DNA of 63,767 bases from Caldimicrobium sp. (GTDB lineage: Bacteria > Desulfobacterota > Thermodesulfobacteria > Thermodesulfobacteriales > Thermodesulfobacteriaceae), in assembly GCA_025059715.1 (NCBI GenBank), contig JANXCE010000009.1, positions 1 through 63,767 of the forward strand, in the 5' to 3' direction. The notes beneath the pieces were generated by a model. It worked only from the letters and a program-made list of their open reading frames with translations, was not told the DNA's origin and did not search any database. Of the stretch, positions 1 through 8,254 are shown piece after piece. Position 1 is the stretch's first letter, and each line of letters opens with the position of its first letter. A program made the translations under genes and the position numbers.

Positions 1-410
1 TAGCTGGGTCAGGCTTGCGCCCATTGCCCAAGATTCCCCACTGCTGCCTCCCGTAGGAGTCGGGCCCGTGTCTCAGTGCCCGTGTGGCCGACCACCCTCT
101 CAGGCCGGCTACCCGTCATAGCCTTGGTGAGCCATTACCTCACCAACTAGCTGATGGGCCGCGAGCCCCTCCTCAGGCAGAAGCTTGCTATGCAGAGGCC
201 CCCTTTTATTGCTGAGCTTGCGCCCAGCAACAATATCCGGTATTAGCCACCCTTTCGGATGGTTATCCCAGACCTGAGGACAGGTTACTCACGTGTTACT
301 CACCCGTCTGCCGCGGTACTAGGGCCGAAACCCTTTCCCGCACGACTTGCATGTGTTAGGCGCGCCGCTAGCGTTCGCCCTGAGCCAGGATCAAACCCTC
401 AGATAAAACT
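1..410 (-). rRNA. rrs: 16S ribosomal RNA, 5' part (truncated by window edge)
   Basis: The reverse complement contains the conserved 27F-type start (GTTTGATCCTGGCTCAG), ACACATGCAAGTC, and the 338-region ACTCCTACGGGAGGCAGCAG. About the first 400 nt of the small-subunit rRNA are present; the rest lies left of the window. The exact 5' end is uncertain by a few bases. The sequence has the look of a thermophilic Thermodesulfobacteria-type 16S, but this was not searched. Confidence 0.97.
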
Positions 411-425
411 TGATCCAGGCCCAAA

Positions 426-442
426 CTACCTACCATAGGTAG
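426..442 (-). other. Leader hairpin just upstream of 16S
   Basis: CTACCTA-CCA-TAGGTAG is a perfect 7-bp inverted repeat about 20 nt upstream of the 16S 5' end. It may be part of the processing stem of the rRNA leader. The position supports this; the function is inferred. Confidence 0.45.
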
Positions 443-474
443 CTTGGCCGCAAAAGCTTACCCAAGGTCAAGCG

Positions 475-494
475 CTATTCAATTTTCAAAGATC
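475..494 (-). promoter_or_regulatory. BoxA-like antitermination element of the rRNA leader
   Basis: On the minus strand TGATCTTTGAAAATTGAATA lies between the last promoter and the 16S start. It resembles the TGCTCTTTnA boxA core that recruits Nus factors on rRNA transcripts. The match is to the core only. Confidence 0.5.
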
Positions 495-507
495 ATTAAC
501 AATTTAA

Positions 508-536
508 ATTTTAAAACAAATTTAAAATTTTGTCAA
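508..536 (-). promoter_or_regulatory. rRNA promoter P1 (proximal)
   Basis: Minus strand: TTGACA (531-536), 17-bp spacer, TAAAAT (508-513). The -35 is perfect, the spacing optimal and the -10 near consensus. Transcription would start near 500, about 90 nt upstream of 16S. Confidence 0.8.
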
Positions 537-577
537 GAGCTTTTTAAAGACCCTGATTGATTTCTCTCACAAAATTT

Positions 578-606
578 AATATAATGCATTAAATATAAAA
601 TGTCAA
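578..606 (-). promoter_or_regulatory. rRNA promoter P2
   Basis: Minus strand: TTGACA (601-606), 17-bp spacer, TATATT (578-583). It lies 70 bp upstream of P1 and has the same architecture. Confidence 0.8.
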
Positions 607-652
607 GCCCTTATAATTAACCCTTTTACAAGTATTTCAAAGAGCTAATTAA

Positions 653-681
653 AGTGTAAACCCGATTTAAGCCCCTGTCAA
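653..681 (-). promoter_or_regulatory. rRNA promoter P3
   Basis: Minus strand: TTGACA (676-681), 17-bp spacer, TACACT (653-658). It lies 75 bp upstream of P2. The spacer is G-rich near the -35, unlike P1 and P2. Confidence 0.7.
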
Positions 682-726
682 GGCCTAATCCTCTTTTCCT
701 CATTTTAAAGATCTAAATTTAAATTT

Positions 727-756
727 ATATAATAACTTCTAAACAATTAATGTCAA
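727..756 (-). promoter_or_regulatory. rRNA promoter P4 (distal)
   Basis: Minus strand: TTGACA (751-756), then ATTATA at 17 bp or TTATAT at 18 bp. It lies 75 bp upstream of P3. No further TTGACA is seen about 75 bp beyond it. From about 780 to 1272 I see only AT-rich sequence without a recognisable gene. Confidence 0.6.
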
Positions 757-1272
757 GATATTATAGCTCAATTTACTTACCTAATCACTATCTCCTTTCA
801 TCATCCTCAAAGTTTAAATCTCCTTCATAGTTTAATTTATACACCACTTTAATAAAAGCCTCCTAAGTGCCAACCTCTCTAAAATTAGCGCACAAACAAT
901 CTAAATGGAACGAAACTCCGATCAAGACCTTTAAAAAAGGCCACCCATGCTCCAAATTCCTTATCCCTATCTATGCTCCCTTTTAAAAATATCTTTCTTC
1001 ACTCAGATAGAAAAGGTTCTTTGCCAAGTATTTTAAACCCTAAAGAACTATTCCCTTATTCATCCCCAATCCCACTTTTAAACTACTTGGATGACAAATA
1101 CAAATAGAAGAAACGGAGTAATAGGCCTGGCACTGAGAAACAAGAAAATCTTAATCATCACATAGAGCTATAAATGTATTCAATTACCTTGAGTTGATAC
1201 CCTTCAAGGATACTGGTAATACCAATTAAAGGGCCTAATTTTTACATAAAAGGTAGTTCTCTTGTTGTAAAC

Positions 1273-1806
1273 CTACTCGAAAAATTGCGCCAATTTCTCT
1301 TTAAAGATTTCATAGGTTTCATCATCAAAAAGGCAAAACTCAATGAGTTCTATGGAAGTTTGTCTCTCCCTTAAAAAATCAATGGCAGTTGAGATTAATA
1401 CCTCAGCCACAAGTTCCTTGGGAACTCCAAAAATTCCCGAACTTATAGCAGGAACTGAAATTGACCTTAGGCCATATTCGTTAGCCAAGAAAAGACTATT
1501 TTTTAACGCCGAGGCCAATTTCTCTCGCTCCTGTCCCTCACCCCACTTCGGACCAACTGCATGAATTACATACTTAGCCTTAAGATTACCTGCAGAGGTA
1601 ATAACTGCTTGGCCTGTCTCCACATAGCCAAACCTATCGCTTTCCTCTTGGATTATTGACCCTCCCTTTTTTACAATAGCGCCAGCTACTCCTCCTAAAT
1701 GTTTTAAATAATTATTAGCGGGATTCACGATAGCCTCGGTTTCCCTCTCTGTAATATCACCTTTAACTATTCTCAAAACCTTTCCCTTCACTTGTTTCTC
1801 GACCAT
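1273..1806 (-). CDS. Macro-domain protein (ADP-ribose binding)
   Basis: This 177-aa protein is a single macro domain. It shows GDIT at 16-19, VNPANN at 27-32, GGVAGAI at 38-44 and SSGIFGVP around 122-129, the signature loops for ADP-ribose. Macro domains of this type bind or hydrolyse ADP-ribose derivatives such as O-acetyl-ADP-ribose or ADP-ribosylated carboxylates; which one is not evident here. The gene start overlaps the end of the M20 hydrolase gene by 19 nt, so the two are probably co-transcribed. An AGGTGATTC sequence lies just upstream of the ATG. Confidence 0.9.
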   Translation of the reverse strand: MVEKQVKGKVLRIVKGDITERETEAIVNPANNYLKHLGGVAGAIVKKGGSIIQEESDRFGYVETGQAVITSAGNLKAKYVIHAVGPKWGEGQEREKLASALKNSLFLANEYGLRSISVPAISSGIFGVPKELVAEVLISTAIDFLRERQTSIELIEFCLFDDETYEIFKEKLAQFFE

Positions 1807-2816
1807 AAAGAATCACCTCCCTTTATTTTTTTTGTTACAAGAAAGTTTAAATACTCTAATACCTTTGAGGCGTATAAAATCTCCGTTATGTAAACCTTTT
1901 CTTCTCTTGTGTGACAAAGTTCAAGCTCACCAGGACCCCAAACAACTACATCAGCGATCTCTTTTAAATTTAAAGCATCTGTCCATGACCTCATCTCTCC
2001 ATACTCTACATTAAGCCCACACCTCTGTAGAGCCTCCTCTAAGATCTTATGGACCTCTTTACTAATGTAACCCTCATAAGCATGTTCAATTCTACATCGA
2101 GCCCACCTATGTAAAACCTCCAATTTCTCCATATAATCCCTAATCCTCTCTCCAGGTCTTAAGAATACTTCAAGCTTTAGCTCACACCTTTCAGGAATAA
2201 CATAAAGGTCTGAGCCTCCTGTTATTTTAAGGGGATTAAAATTTAGACCCAACTCTTTAAGCAATTTATACAATTTAAAGGCTTGATCTATGGCATTTAA
2301 ACCTCTTTGAGGATAGGCTCCATGAGCCTCCTTGCCAATGACCTCTAAATAAAGCTCAAAACTTCCCCAATGATAGGAAGCTATCTTTAATTCTGTTGGT
2401 TCCATTATTATGACCTGTCTTGGTTCTCGATGCTTCCTTACAAATTCCCTGGACCCTAATCCATCTTCCTCTTCATCACAAAAAAAGGCAAAAGAGTATT
2501 CTATACCTTTCTCTGCAGTGAGTAAAATTGCAGTGATAGATGCCTTAGCATCACAAACACCAGTCCCATAGATAATATTATCTCTAATATCTAAAGGTCT
2601 TCGCTGAGGAATTGTATCGATGTGGGTTGCTACTAAGAGGTCCGATTTCCCTTGCACAAACAAATAATACTCTCCCTCCTCTACTCTATATCCCAACCTC
2701 TCAAGGTATTTTCTCAGATAGTTTCTTGTCTCCTCTTCCCTCTTACTTAGACTTTCCCTTTGAGATAGATCAATTAAAATCTTAAAGGCCTTCTCATACA
2801 GATCCACTTCCCCCAT
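1788..2816 (-). CDS. M20-family metallohydrolase (ArgE/DapE/LysK-like deacylase)
   Basis: This 342-aa protein has the two-zinc M20 signature: ATHID with H65 and D67, GVCDAK with D89, the EEE cluster at 115-117, MEPTE with E139, and a C-terminal CHTREE histidine. Relatives remove an acyl or aminoacyl group from an amino-acid nitrogen (ArgE, DapE, LysK). The short length and EPTE motif look closest to the LysK/ArgE side, but no lysine-carrier gene lies nearby, so the substrate is unknown. It overlaps the GNAT gene upstream and the macro gene downstream, forming one translationally coupled cluster. Confidence 0.85.
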   Translation of the reverse strand: MGEVDLYEKAFKILIDLSQRESLSKREEETRNYLRKYLERLGYRVEEGEYYLFVQGKSDLLVATHIDTIPQRRPLDIRDNIIYGTGVCDAKASITAILLTAEKGIEYSFAFFCDEEEDGLGSREFVRKHREPRQVIIMEPTELKIASYHWGSFELYLEVIGKEAHGAYPQRGLNAIDQAFKLYKLLKELGLNFNPLKITGGSDLYVIPERCELKLEVFLRPGERIRDYMEKLEVLHRWARCRIEHAYEGYISKEVHKILEEALQRCGLNVEYGEMRSWTDALNLKEIADVVVWGPGELELCHTREEKVYITEILYASKVLEYLNFLVTKKIKGGDSLWSRNK

Positions 2817-3271
2817 TTCCCCACCTCTTCAAAACCTAATTTTAAATAAAACTTCTGTGCCCTTTTATTATGTTCTCCCACCCACAATTCTGCTATCTCT
2901 AATCCACTCCTTTTACCTAAATCTAAAACTTTTTCTAAAAGCCCCTTCCCAATTCCCTTTTTCTGCTCTTCGGGAATTACAAAAAGCTCATGAATTTCAA
3001 GCACCTTCTTTCCATCAAAACCAACCCAATGTCTATCTCCTGCTACAAACCCTATGGCCTTGCTATTTCTCTCTGCTACATAAAGGGCCTCACTATCTCT
3101 CTTCAATAACCATTTGAAATAATTCTTAATATCAGAGACTTTTCGGTATTTATATTCTTCCAGATCACTATAAGCCTTGATGTAGCAATCCACAAAGCTT
3201 TTTAAGTCCTCATTTTTCACCTTGCGAAGATTCACCCCTTCTATGAACTCTGTCATAGTTGCTCGGTGCAT
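2774..3271 (-). CDS. GNAT-family N-acetyltransferase
   Basis: This 165-aa protein carries the acetyl-CoA loop QKKGIGKGLL in the C-terminal half, followed by the LWVGEHNKRAQKFYLKLGFEEVG segment split around a conserved Asn and Tyr, typical of GNAT enzymes. It is the first gene of the macro/M20/GNAT cluster and its 3' end overlaps the M20 gene by 43 nt. The acceptor is unknown. The pairing with a putative deacylase suggests opposite reactions on the same kind of small molecule, which is inference. Confidence 0.85.
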   Translation of the reverse strand: MHRATMTEFIEGVNLRKVKNEDLKSFVDCYIKAYSDLEEYKYRKVSDIKNYFKWLLKRDSEALYVAERNSKAIGFVAGDRHWVGFDGKKVLEIHELFVIPEEQKKGIGKGLLEKVLDLGKRSGLEIAELWVGEHNKRAQKFYLKLGFEEVGKWGKWICMRRPLRF

Positions 3272-3380
3272 AAAATCTTATTAAAATTAATTAAAATGTC
3301 CATTTTAAAAAATTTACCTATTTCCCTAAGATCTTTTCAATCTTTTTTGAAATTAAGAGCCTTGCTCAATTGCAAAAGAT

Positions 3381-4481
3381 ATGGCCCTTAGGCGTTGTTC
3401 TCTTTGTTCCAAACCTAAGATTATTGCGGAGATTTTATCAGTGTGTAAAGATTGTCTTCTAGAAAGGTTCCCTGAAGCCCTTCCACATCTTCAAAGGGTT
3501 CATCGGGAAACTAGGGAGGCCTTTCTACTTCCCCTTGACTCTTCAAGTGAAGAAAGTCATATTAGGTGCAACCTTTGTGCCAGAGCTTGCAGAATTTCTG
3601 AAGGTTCTACAGGTTTTTGTGGTCTGAGAAAGGTACAAAAAGGAGCAATCAAGGGTCCCACAAACAAAGAGGCCTTAGTTTCTTGGTATCTTGACCCTCT
3701 TCCTACGAACTGTGTGGCAGACTGGATTTGTCCAGGAGGGACAGGATGTGGTTTTCCCACATTTTCCTATAGAACTGGCCCAGAATATGGCTATTTCAAC
3801 TTAGCTGTCTTCTTTGAAGCTTGTAATCTTAATTGTCTTTATTGTCAAAATTGGCACTATCGAAATAGCTATCAGAGGATGAAATGGGTAACCGTAGAGG
3901 CTCTCCTTGAATGTCTTAATCCTCAGATTTCTTGCATATGCTACTTTGGGGGTGATCCCTCTCCCCAAACCCCCTTTGCTATAAAGTTTAGTGAAGAGGC
4001 ACTTAAGAGGAAAAAGGGCCCTATACTGAGAATATGCTGGGAGACAAACGGACTTTTCAGTCCTCACCTGCTTCCTAAGATCATAGAACTGTCTCTTATT
4101 TCTGGAGGTATAATCAAATTTGATCTAAAGGCTTGGCACAAAGAGATCCATTTTGCTCTAACCGGTTACGAAAACGATAAAATCCTTCAAAACTTTAGTT
4201 ATGTATCTCAGTTTGTTAGAGAGAGAAGGGAAATTCCTCTATTAACCGCCAGCACCTTACTTGTTCCAGGCTATGTAGAGGAAGAAGAGGTTTACCAAAT
4301 TGCGCAATTTATTGCCCAAATTGACCCTGAAATTCCCTATAGACTTCTGGCTTTTTCACCACAATTTTATATGAAAGATCTTCCCCTTCTTGACAAAGAA
4401 AAAGCCGTGAAAGCCCTAAGGGCAGCAAAAAAGGCAGGATTAAAGAGGGTTTCCCTCGGCAATGAACATCTCTTAAGATGA
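3381..4481 (+). CDS. Radical SAM protein, PflX-like (COG1313 type)
   Basis: This 366-aa protein has an N-terminal zinc-ribbon-like set of cysteines (C6, C9, C22, C25), a second Cys cluster CNLCARAC around 63-70, and the radical SAM cluster CX3CX2C at C148, C152 and C155. It resembles the uncharacterised pyruvate-formate-lyase-activating-enzyme-like family PflX. No glycyl radical enzyme is in the window, so its target is unknown. It is convergent with the hypothetical gene ending at 4485, separated by 3 nt. The start has no strong ribosome site. Confidence 0.85.
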   Translation: MALRRCSLCSKPKIIAEILSVCKDCLLERFPEALPHLQRVHRETREAFLLPLDSSSEESHIRCNLCARACRISEGSTGFCGLRKVQKGAIKGPTNKEALVSWYLDPLPTNCVADWICPGGTGCGFPTFSYRTGPEYGYFNLAVFFEACNLNCLYCQNWHYRNSYQRMKWVTVEALLECLNPQISCICYFGGDPSPQTPFAIKFSEEALKRKKGPILRICWETNGLFSPHLLPKIIELSLISGGIIKFDLKAWHKEIHFALTGYENDKILQNFSYVSQFVRERREIPLLTASTLLVPGYVEEEEVYQIAQFIAQIDPEIPYRLLAFSPQFYMKDLPLLDKEKAVKALRAAKKAGLKRVSLGNEHLLR

Positions 4482-4484
4482 AAG

Positions 4485-4817
4485 TTAAATAAAGGGAGCA
4501 AGGATCTTACTCAACCAATATACAATGGGACCTATGTGTCTATAAATTATGCTTACTTTTTTACCTCTCACATAATAATCGTAAATAAATACCTCAGACT
4601 GGGAAAGAAATCTCTCTCCTAAAAACCGTATATCCATGTGCTGAGCTTGCTGATTGCGATAATGCTTTTTAATGCAGGTTTCACCAACCCTGATAAATTC
4701 TTTACGCATCCTTTCGTAATCTTCATCCGTTAACTTTTCATCAACTTCTAAGGAGAGCCTTCCCCTAAAATAGGCCCTTTCACTGTCAATTAAATAAATT
4801 AAAAACCTTATTTTCAT
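4485..4817 (-). CDS. Conserved-looking small protein of unknown function
   Basis: This 110-aa protein is not recognised. It has a hydrophobic N-terminal strand (MKIRFLIYLI), a basic middle and a hydrophobic C-terminal segment (IVYWLSKILAPF) that could touch the membrane. It follows the SPL-like radical SAM gene with 3 nt between stop and start, so it appears to be the last gene of the long trpB-led run. The tight spacing and ordinary composition support a real gene. Confidence 0.6.
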   Translation of the reverse strand: MKIRFLIYLIDSERAYFRGRLSLEVDEKLTDEDYERMRKEFIRVGETCIKKHYRNQQAQHMDIRFLGERFLSQSEVFIYDYYVRGKKVSIIYRHIGPIVYWLSKILAPFI

Positions 4818-4820
4818 CTC

Positions 4821-5729
4821 CTACGAAAGATTTGTTCCACGTGGAACATCCAATAAAAATCTTCCATCACAGCCATACCTAAAAGTATATCCCTCTAAAC
4901 CTTCTCTGCATAGAGAATAACTTTTATTATAACTTAAAATTTTTTCCACAAGGGGCATTAGAGAATTTTTTCTTTTCTCCTGGTTTAAGTAGAAGGACCA
5001 ACCCCTTTTTTCGCCTTCAGCGAGATAAAGTTTTTTTAAATATCCCTTTAAATGGGGAAAGGCGTTTTCTATTCGGTCAAGAGAATCTTTTTTTGCTTTA
5101 AAGGTGCTCAAAACAATATGCTCCACATAGGGAATGACTTCCTCTAAGATTTCCAAAACTTCCCTCTCATTAAGTCCTGGAATAATGGGATCAAGCCTTA
5201 CAACAGTGGGTATTTTTCTTTTGTGTAATATTTTCAGGGTGTTAAGTCTTCTTTCAAAGGAAGGGGCGCCTCTTTCTAATATATTTGTCCATCTTATAGT
5301 GGTAATAGTAATTGAAACCACTACCTTTAATCTCTCCAAAAGATCTAAATCTCTAAGCACGAGGTCTGACTTTGTAAGAATAATAACTTTATGAGAGGTT
5401 TCGGTCAGAAGAGTAAGAAATTCTCGGGTTAACTTTATCTTTTCCTCAAGGTGTTGATAGGGATCTGAGGAGTTTGAAAGGGAGATTAACGAATTTTCAG
5501 GAAGATTTTTTAAATCCTTAGTAACCCTTTTAATAAATTCCCCTTTTGGACGGGCTTCATAAAATCGTGGGATAAAAGAAGAGGCATAACAGTAGAGACA
5601 TCCGTGAGAACAGCCCGTGTAGGGATTTAGAGAATACTTTGGAAGGCAGGTGCATAGGGGAGATTGCCAGGGATCAAAGGGTTTAATTAAACTTAGGCTC
5701 TTGGGTTTCCCTGAATTATGCTCTTCCAT
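4821..5729 (-). CDS. Radical SAM protein of the SPL-like group (COG1533)
   Basis: This 302-aa protein contains the radical SAM motif CX3CX2C at C40, C44 and C47 within NPYTGCSHGCLYCYAS, which is typical of the spore-photoproduct-lyase-related family. Later segments such as ILTKSDLVLRD and VSITT also match that group. The organism is probably not a spore former, so a DNA-repair role is not assumed. The gene overlaps the end of the Crp gene by 37 nt. Its last codons carry a perfect parS-like palindrome (4833-4848). Confidence 0.85.
   Translation of the reverse strand: MEEHNSGKPKSLSLIKPFDPWQSPLCTCLPKYSLNPYTGCSHGCLYCYASSFIPRFYEARPKGEFIKRVTKDLKNLPENSLISLSNSSDPYQHLEEKIKLTREFLTLLTETSHKVIILTKSDLVLRDLDLLERLKVVVSITITTIRWTNILERGAPSFERRLNTLKILHKRKIPTVVRLDPIIPGLNEREVLEILEEVIPYVEHIVLSTFKAKKDSLDRIENAFPHLKGYLKKLYLAEGEKRGWSFYLNQEKRKNSLMPLVEKILSYNKSYSLCREGLEGYTFRYGCDGRFLLDVPRGTNLS
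4833..4848. other. parS-like palindrome (ParB binding site candidate)
   Basis: TGTTCCACGTGGAACA is a perfect 16-bp palindrome. It matches the GC-form of the chromosomal parS consensus used by ParB (compare TGTTTCACGTGAAACA of Firmicutes). It lies inside the 3' end of the SPL-like gene. No parA or parB gene is in the window. Confidence 0.75.
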
Positions 5730-6409
5730 CTCTCAATTTCTTTTATTCTTATCTCCTTCTTGTTTATCTCCAAGAGCCCCTCTTCCTTAAATTTTAAAAA
5801 TAGTCTTGAGAGGGTCTCTGGGCTAATACCCAAAAGAAGCGCAAGGTGATACTTACTTACATTAAGTTTAAAGGAAGACCTGTTTCCTTGATTTGAGAGG
5901 TCCCAAAGATATGAAAGTAACCTCTCTGGAGCATCCTTTAGAGAGAGGTTTTCAATAGTCTTTACTAAACTCTTTAATCGGTGGGCAAAGATACCTATCA
6001 TGTAAAGGGCAAGATTAGGATTTTGTTGAATAAGCTTAAGGAAGCTCCTCTTTTCAAAGAAGGCAAGCTTGGTGGGAACTAAAGCAGAGGCAAAGGCAGG
6101 ATAGGTATCCATTGAAGAGAGGACAATTTCTGCAAATACCTCTCCTTTGCCAAAGATATGTAAGATTTGTTCCTTTCCCTTTGAAGAAATCTTATAAATT
6201 TTAACCAAACCATCAACTACTATAAAAAATCCGTAGGCCCTTTCTCCCTCAGAAAAGATCTGCTCATTTTTATCGTATTTTTTTAGGATGGCAATTTGAG
6301 CTAATCTATTTAAAAAATCTTCAGGTAAAGTTTGAAAAAATAAACTGTGCTTGAGGGTATCTTTAATCTCTTTCAGGTTTCTTTCAATTAATTGTTCCTC
6401 GTGGAACAT
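5693..6409 (-). CDS. Crp/Fnr-family transcription regulator
   Basis: This 238-aa protein has a cyclic-nucleotide-binding-type beta barrel (about residues 20-130) and a C-terminal winged helix with HLALLLGISPETLSRLF as recognition helix region. It has no cysteine, so an Fnr-type Fe-S cluster is excluded; it looks closer to Dnr/Crp forms. The ATG overlaps the dapA stop (TGATG), so dapA and this gene are coupled. A near-perfect parS-like site (6393-6408) covers its first codons. Its ligand and regulon are unknown. Confidence 0.88.
   Translation of the reverse strand: MFHEEQLIERNLKEIKDTLKHSLFFQTLPEDFLNRLAQIAILKKYDKNEQIFSEGERAYGFFIVVDGLVKIYKISSKGKEQILHIFGKGEVFAEIVLSSMDTYPAFASALVPTKLAFFEKRSFLKLIQQNPNLALYMIGIFAHRLKSLVKTIENLSLKDAPERLLSYLWDLSNQGNRSSFKLNVSKYHLALLLGISPETLSRLFLKFKEEGLLEINKKEIRIKEIERWKSIIQGNPRA
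6393..6408. other. Second parS-like site, one mismatch
   Basis: TGTTCCTCGTGGAACA differs from the perfect palindrome at 4833 in one base (position 7). It overlaps the start codon region of the Crp gene, 1.56 kb from the first site. Two sites this close fit the usual clustering of parS. Confidence 0.65.
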
Positions 6410-7305
6410 CAAACTATTTTGTAATGCTCTTTAAGGACGCTCTTTAATTGATGGAGAGAGTTTTCGCTAAGGTTGCTCAGAGGTAATCTTACTTCAGGAG
6501 TATCAATAAGTCCCATTAAATAAAGAGCTTCCTTTGCCGGGACTGGATTGGTCTCTATAAAAAGGACCTTGAACAAAGGATAAAGGTAATAGTGCATTTC
6601 CATAGCCTTTTGCAGATCTTGAGAAAGGCAATATTCCATAAATTGAGACATCTCCTTAGGCATAATATTTGCGGCAACAGAGATAACCCCTTTTCCCCCA
6701 AGCATTATAGTAGGATAGGCAGTGAAATCATCACCAGAAAGGATAACAAAGTCCCTTGGACATTTCATATACAGCTCAGATATTTGTTTAAGGTCTCCGC
6801 AAGCCTCCTTAATGGCTACGATGTTTTCGAATTTAGCGAGCTTGGAGACTGTGTCTGGCAAGAGATTTACTCCCGTTCTTCCTGGCACATTATATAAAAT
6901 AAGAGGAATATTTGTATTCTTCGCTATAAATTTATAGTGTTCGTATAGACCATTTTGGGTTGGTCTGTTATAGTAGGGTGTAACTAAGAGCGCATAATCC
7001 ATTCCCATTTCTTCGGCCATCTTAGTTAATTCTAAGGTCTTCATAGTATCATTAGTGCCTGTTCCTGCGATTAGGGGGACTTTGCCCTTAGCTTCCTCTA
7101 AGGCTATTTCGAAAAGGCGTTTTTTCTCTTCTTTAGAAAGTGTGGATGACTCCCCAGTTGTGCCAGATATAAGAAGGGCATGAGTGCCTTCTTTAAGGTG
7201 CCAGTTTATAAGATTTCGAAAGGATCTTTCATCAATTTTTCCCTCTTTAAAGGGAGTTACTAATGCAACTATTGAGCCTCTTAAAGATTCCCTTTGGTAA
7301 TTCAT
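6409..7305 (-). CDS. dapA: 4-hydroxy-tetrahydrodipicolinate synthase
   Basis: This 298-aa enzyme condenses pyruvate with aspartate semialdehyde in lysine and diaminopimelate synthesis. Visible signatures are GTTGESSTLS near residue 45, YNVPGRTGVNL near 135, and the Schiff-base lysine in IVAIKEACGD. I chose the ATG at 7305 because GGGAGG lies 5 nt upstream; an in-frame start 30 nt earlier lacks a good ribosome site. It follows dapF and is coupled to the Crp gene by overlapping stop and start. Confidence 0.96.
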   Translation of the reverse strand: MNYQRESLRGSIVALVTPFKEGKIDERSFRNLINWHLKEGTHALLISGTTGESSTLSKEEKKRLFEIALEEAKGKVPLIAGTGTNDTMKTLELTKMAEEMGMDYALLVTPYYNRPTQNGLYEHYKFIAKNTNIPLILYNVPGRTGVNLLPDTVSKLAKFENIVAIKEACGDLKQISELYMKCPRDFVILSGDDFTAYPTIMLGGKGVISVAANIMPKEMSQFMEYCLSQDLQKAMEMHYYLYPLFKVLFIETNPVPAKEALYLMGLIDTPEVRLPLSNLSENSLHQLKSVLKEHYKIV

Positions 7306-7376
7306 ATCTCCCTCCCTTTTAAAGGTTTTTCCCACTGGTATTTTCTATGAGAAACTTTGACCCCTTTAAAAAATAT

Positions 7377-8237
7377 TTATTTAAAGGCATCTTCAAAGAC
7401 ATGCATTTTACATAACAAAAGGGTTTCTCCCTCAAGATATATTATCTCTCTTTCCTGATCTATGTCAATTTCAAGAATTTCACCTCCCTTGGTTAAGACC
7501 TTTATAGGGGGCTTTAAAAGATCTAATTTATAAGCTATATAAGCACAGGCACTGGCCCCAGTTCCGCAGGCAAGGGTCTCTCCTTCAACCCCTCTTTCAT
7601 AGGTTCTCACCTTAAGCATTTTTTCACCGTCTTGGGTGAAAATCTCAGCAAAATTTACATTTGTTCCCGCAGGTTTGAAATCCTCATGATATCTAATTTT
7701 TGGACCTATTTTATCTACAGGTGCCTCCTCCACCTTGTCCCAAAAGAGCACTACATGAGGCACCCCAGTGTTTACAAAGTGGGCTAAATACCAATCATAG
7801 TCTGTTCTAATAGTTAGATTTAAAGCCAAATCTTTGGGGTTTGAAAGGGTGATCTTTACTCTATTACCAATAACTTCCGCATAAATAATACCTGCCAGGG
7901 TTTCTAAATAAAAGGGATTTGGAACAAGGCCTAAATAGTTTAAAAGGCGAGCTACGGCACGAGCTCCATTACCGCACATTTCCGCTGAGCTTCCATCTGC
8001 ATTGTAAAATCTCCAGGCTACGTGGGCCTCCCTCCTCTTGGCTGGCTCAATCAGAATAAAACCATCTGCTGATAGAGAAAACTTTGGTCTACAGAGCTTT
8101 TGAGCTAAGTATTTTCCCTCTGAGAGGGTAATCTTTTCCTCAAGATTTAGGTATACAATAAAGTCGTTTCCTGAGGCAGAAACTTTATAAAAATGATCAT
8201 CTTTTATCTTGTTCCATAATTCAAACCAAGACTCCAT
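7377..8237 (-). CDS. dapF: Diaminopimelate epimerase
   Basis: This 286-aa enzyme converts LL- to meso-diaminopimelate. Both catalytic cysteines are present in the typical contexts EMCGNGARAV and LACGTGASAC, and the N-terminal SGNDFIVY motif is intact. It lies between aroB (17 nt upstream) and dapA (71 nt downstream), joining lysine and cell-wall precursor genes to aromatic genes in one run. Confidence 0.97.
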   Translation of the reverse strand: MESWFELWNKIKDDHFYKVSASGNDFIVYLNLEEKITLSEGKYLAQKLCRPKFSLSADGFILIEPAKRREAHVAWRFYNADGSSAEMCGNGARAVARLLNYLGLVPNPFYLETLAGIIYAEVIGNRVKITLSNPKDLALNLTIRTDYDWYLAHFVNTGVPHVVLFWDKVEEAPVDKIGPKIRYHEDFKPAGTNVNFAEIFTQDGEKMLKVRTYERGVEGETLACGTGASACAYIAYKLDLLKPPIKVLTKGGEILEIDIDQEREIIYLEGETLLLCKMHVFEDAFK

Positions 8238-8254
8238 AACTCACCTTGTTGGTC

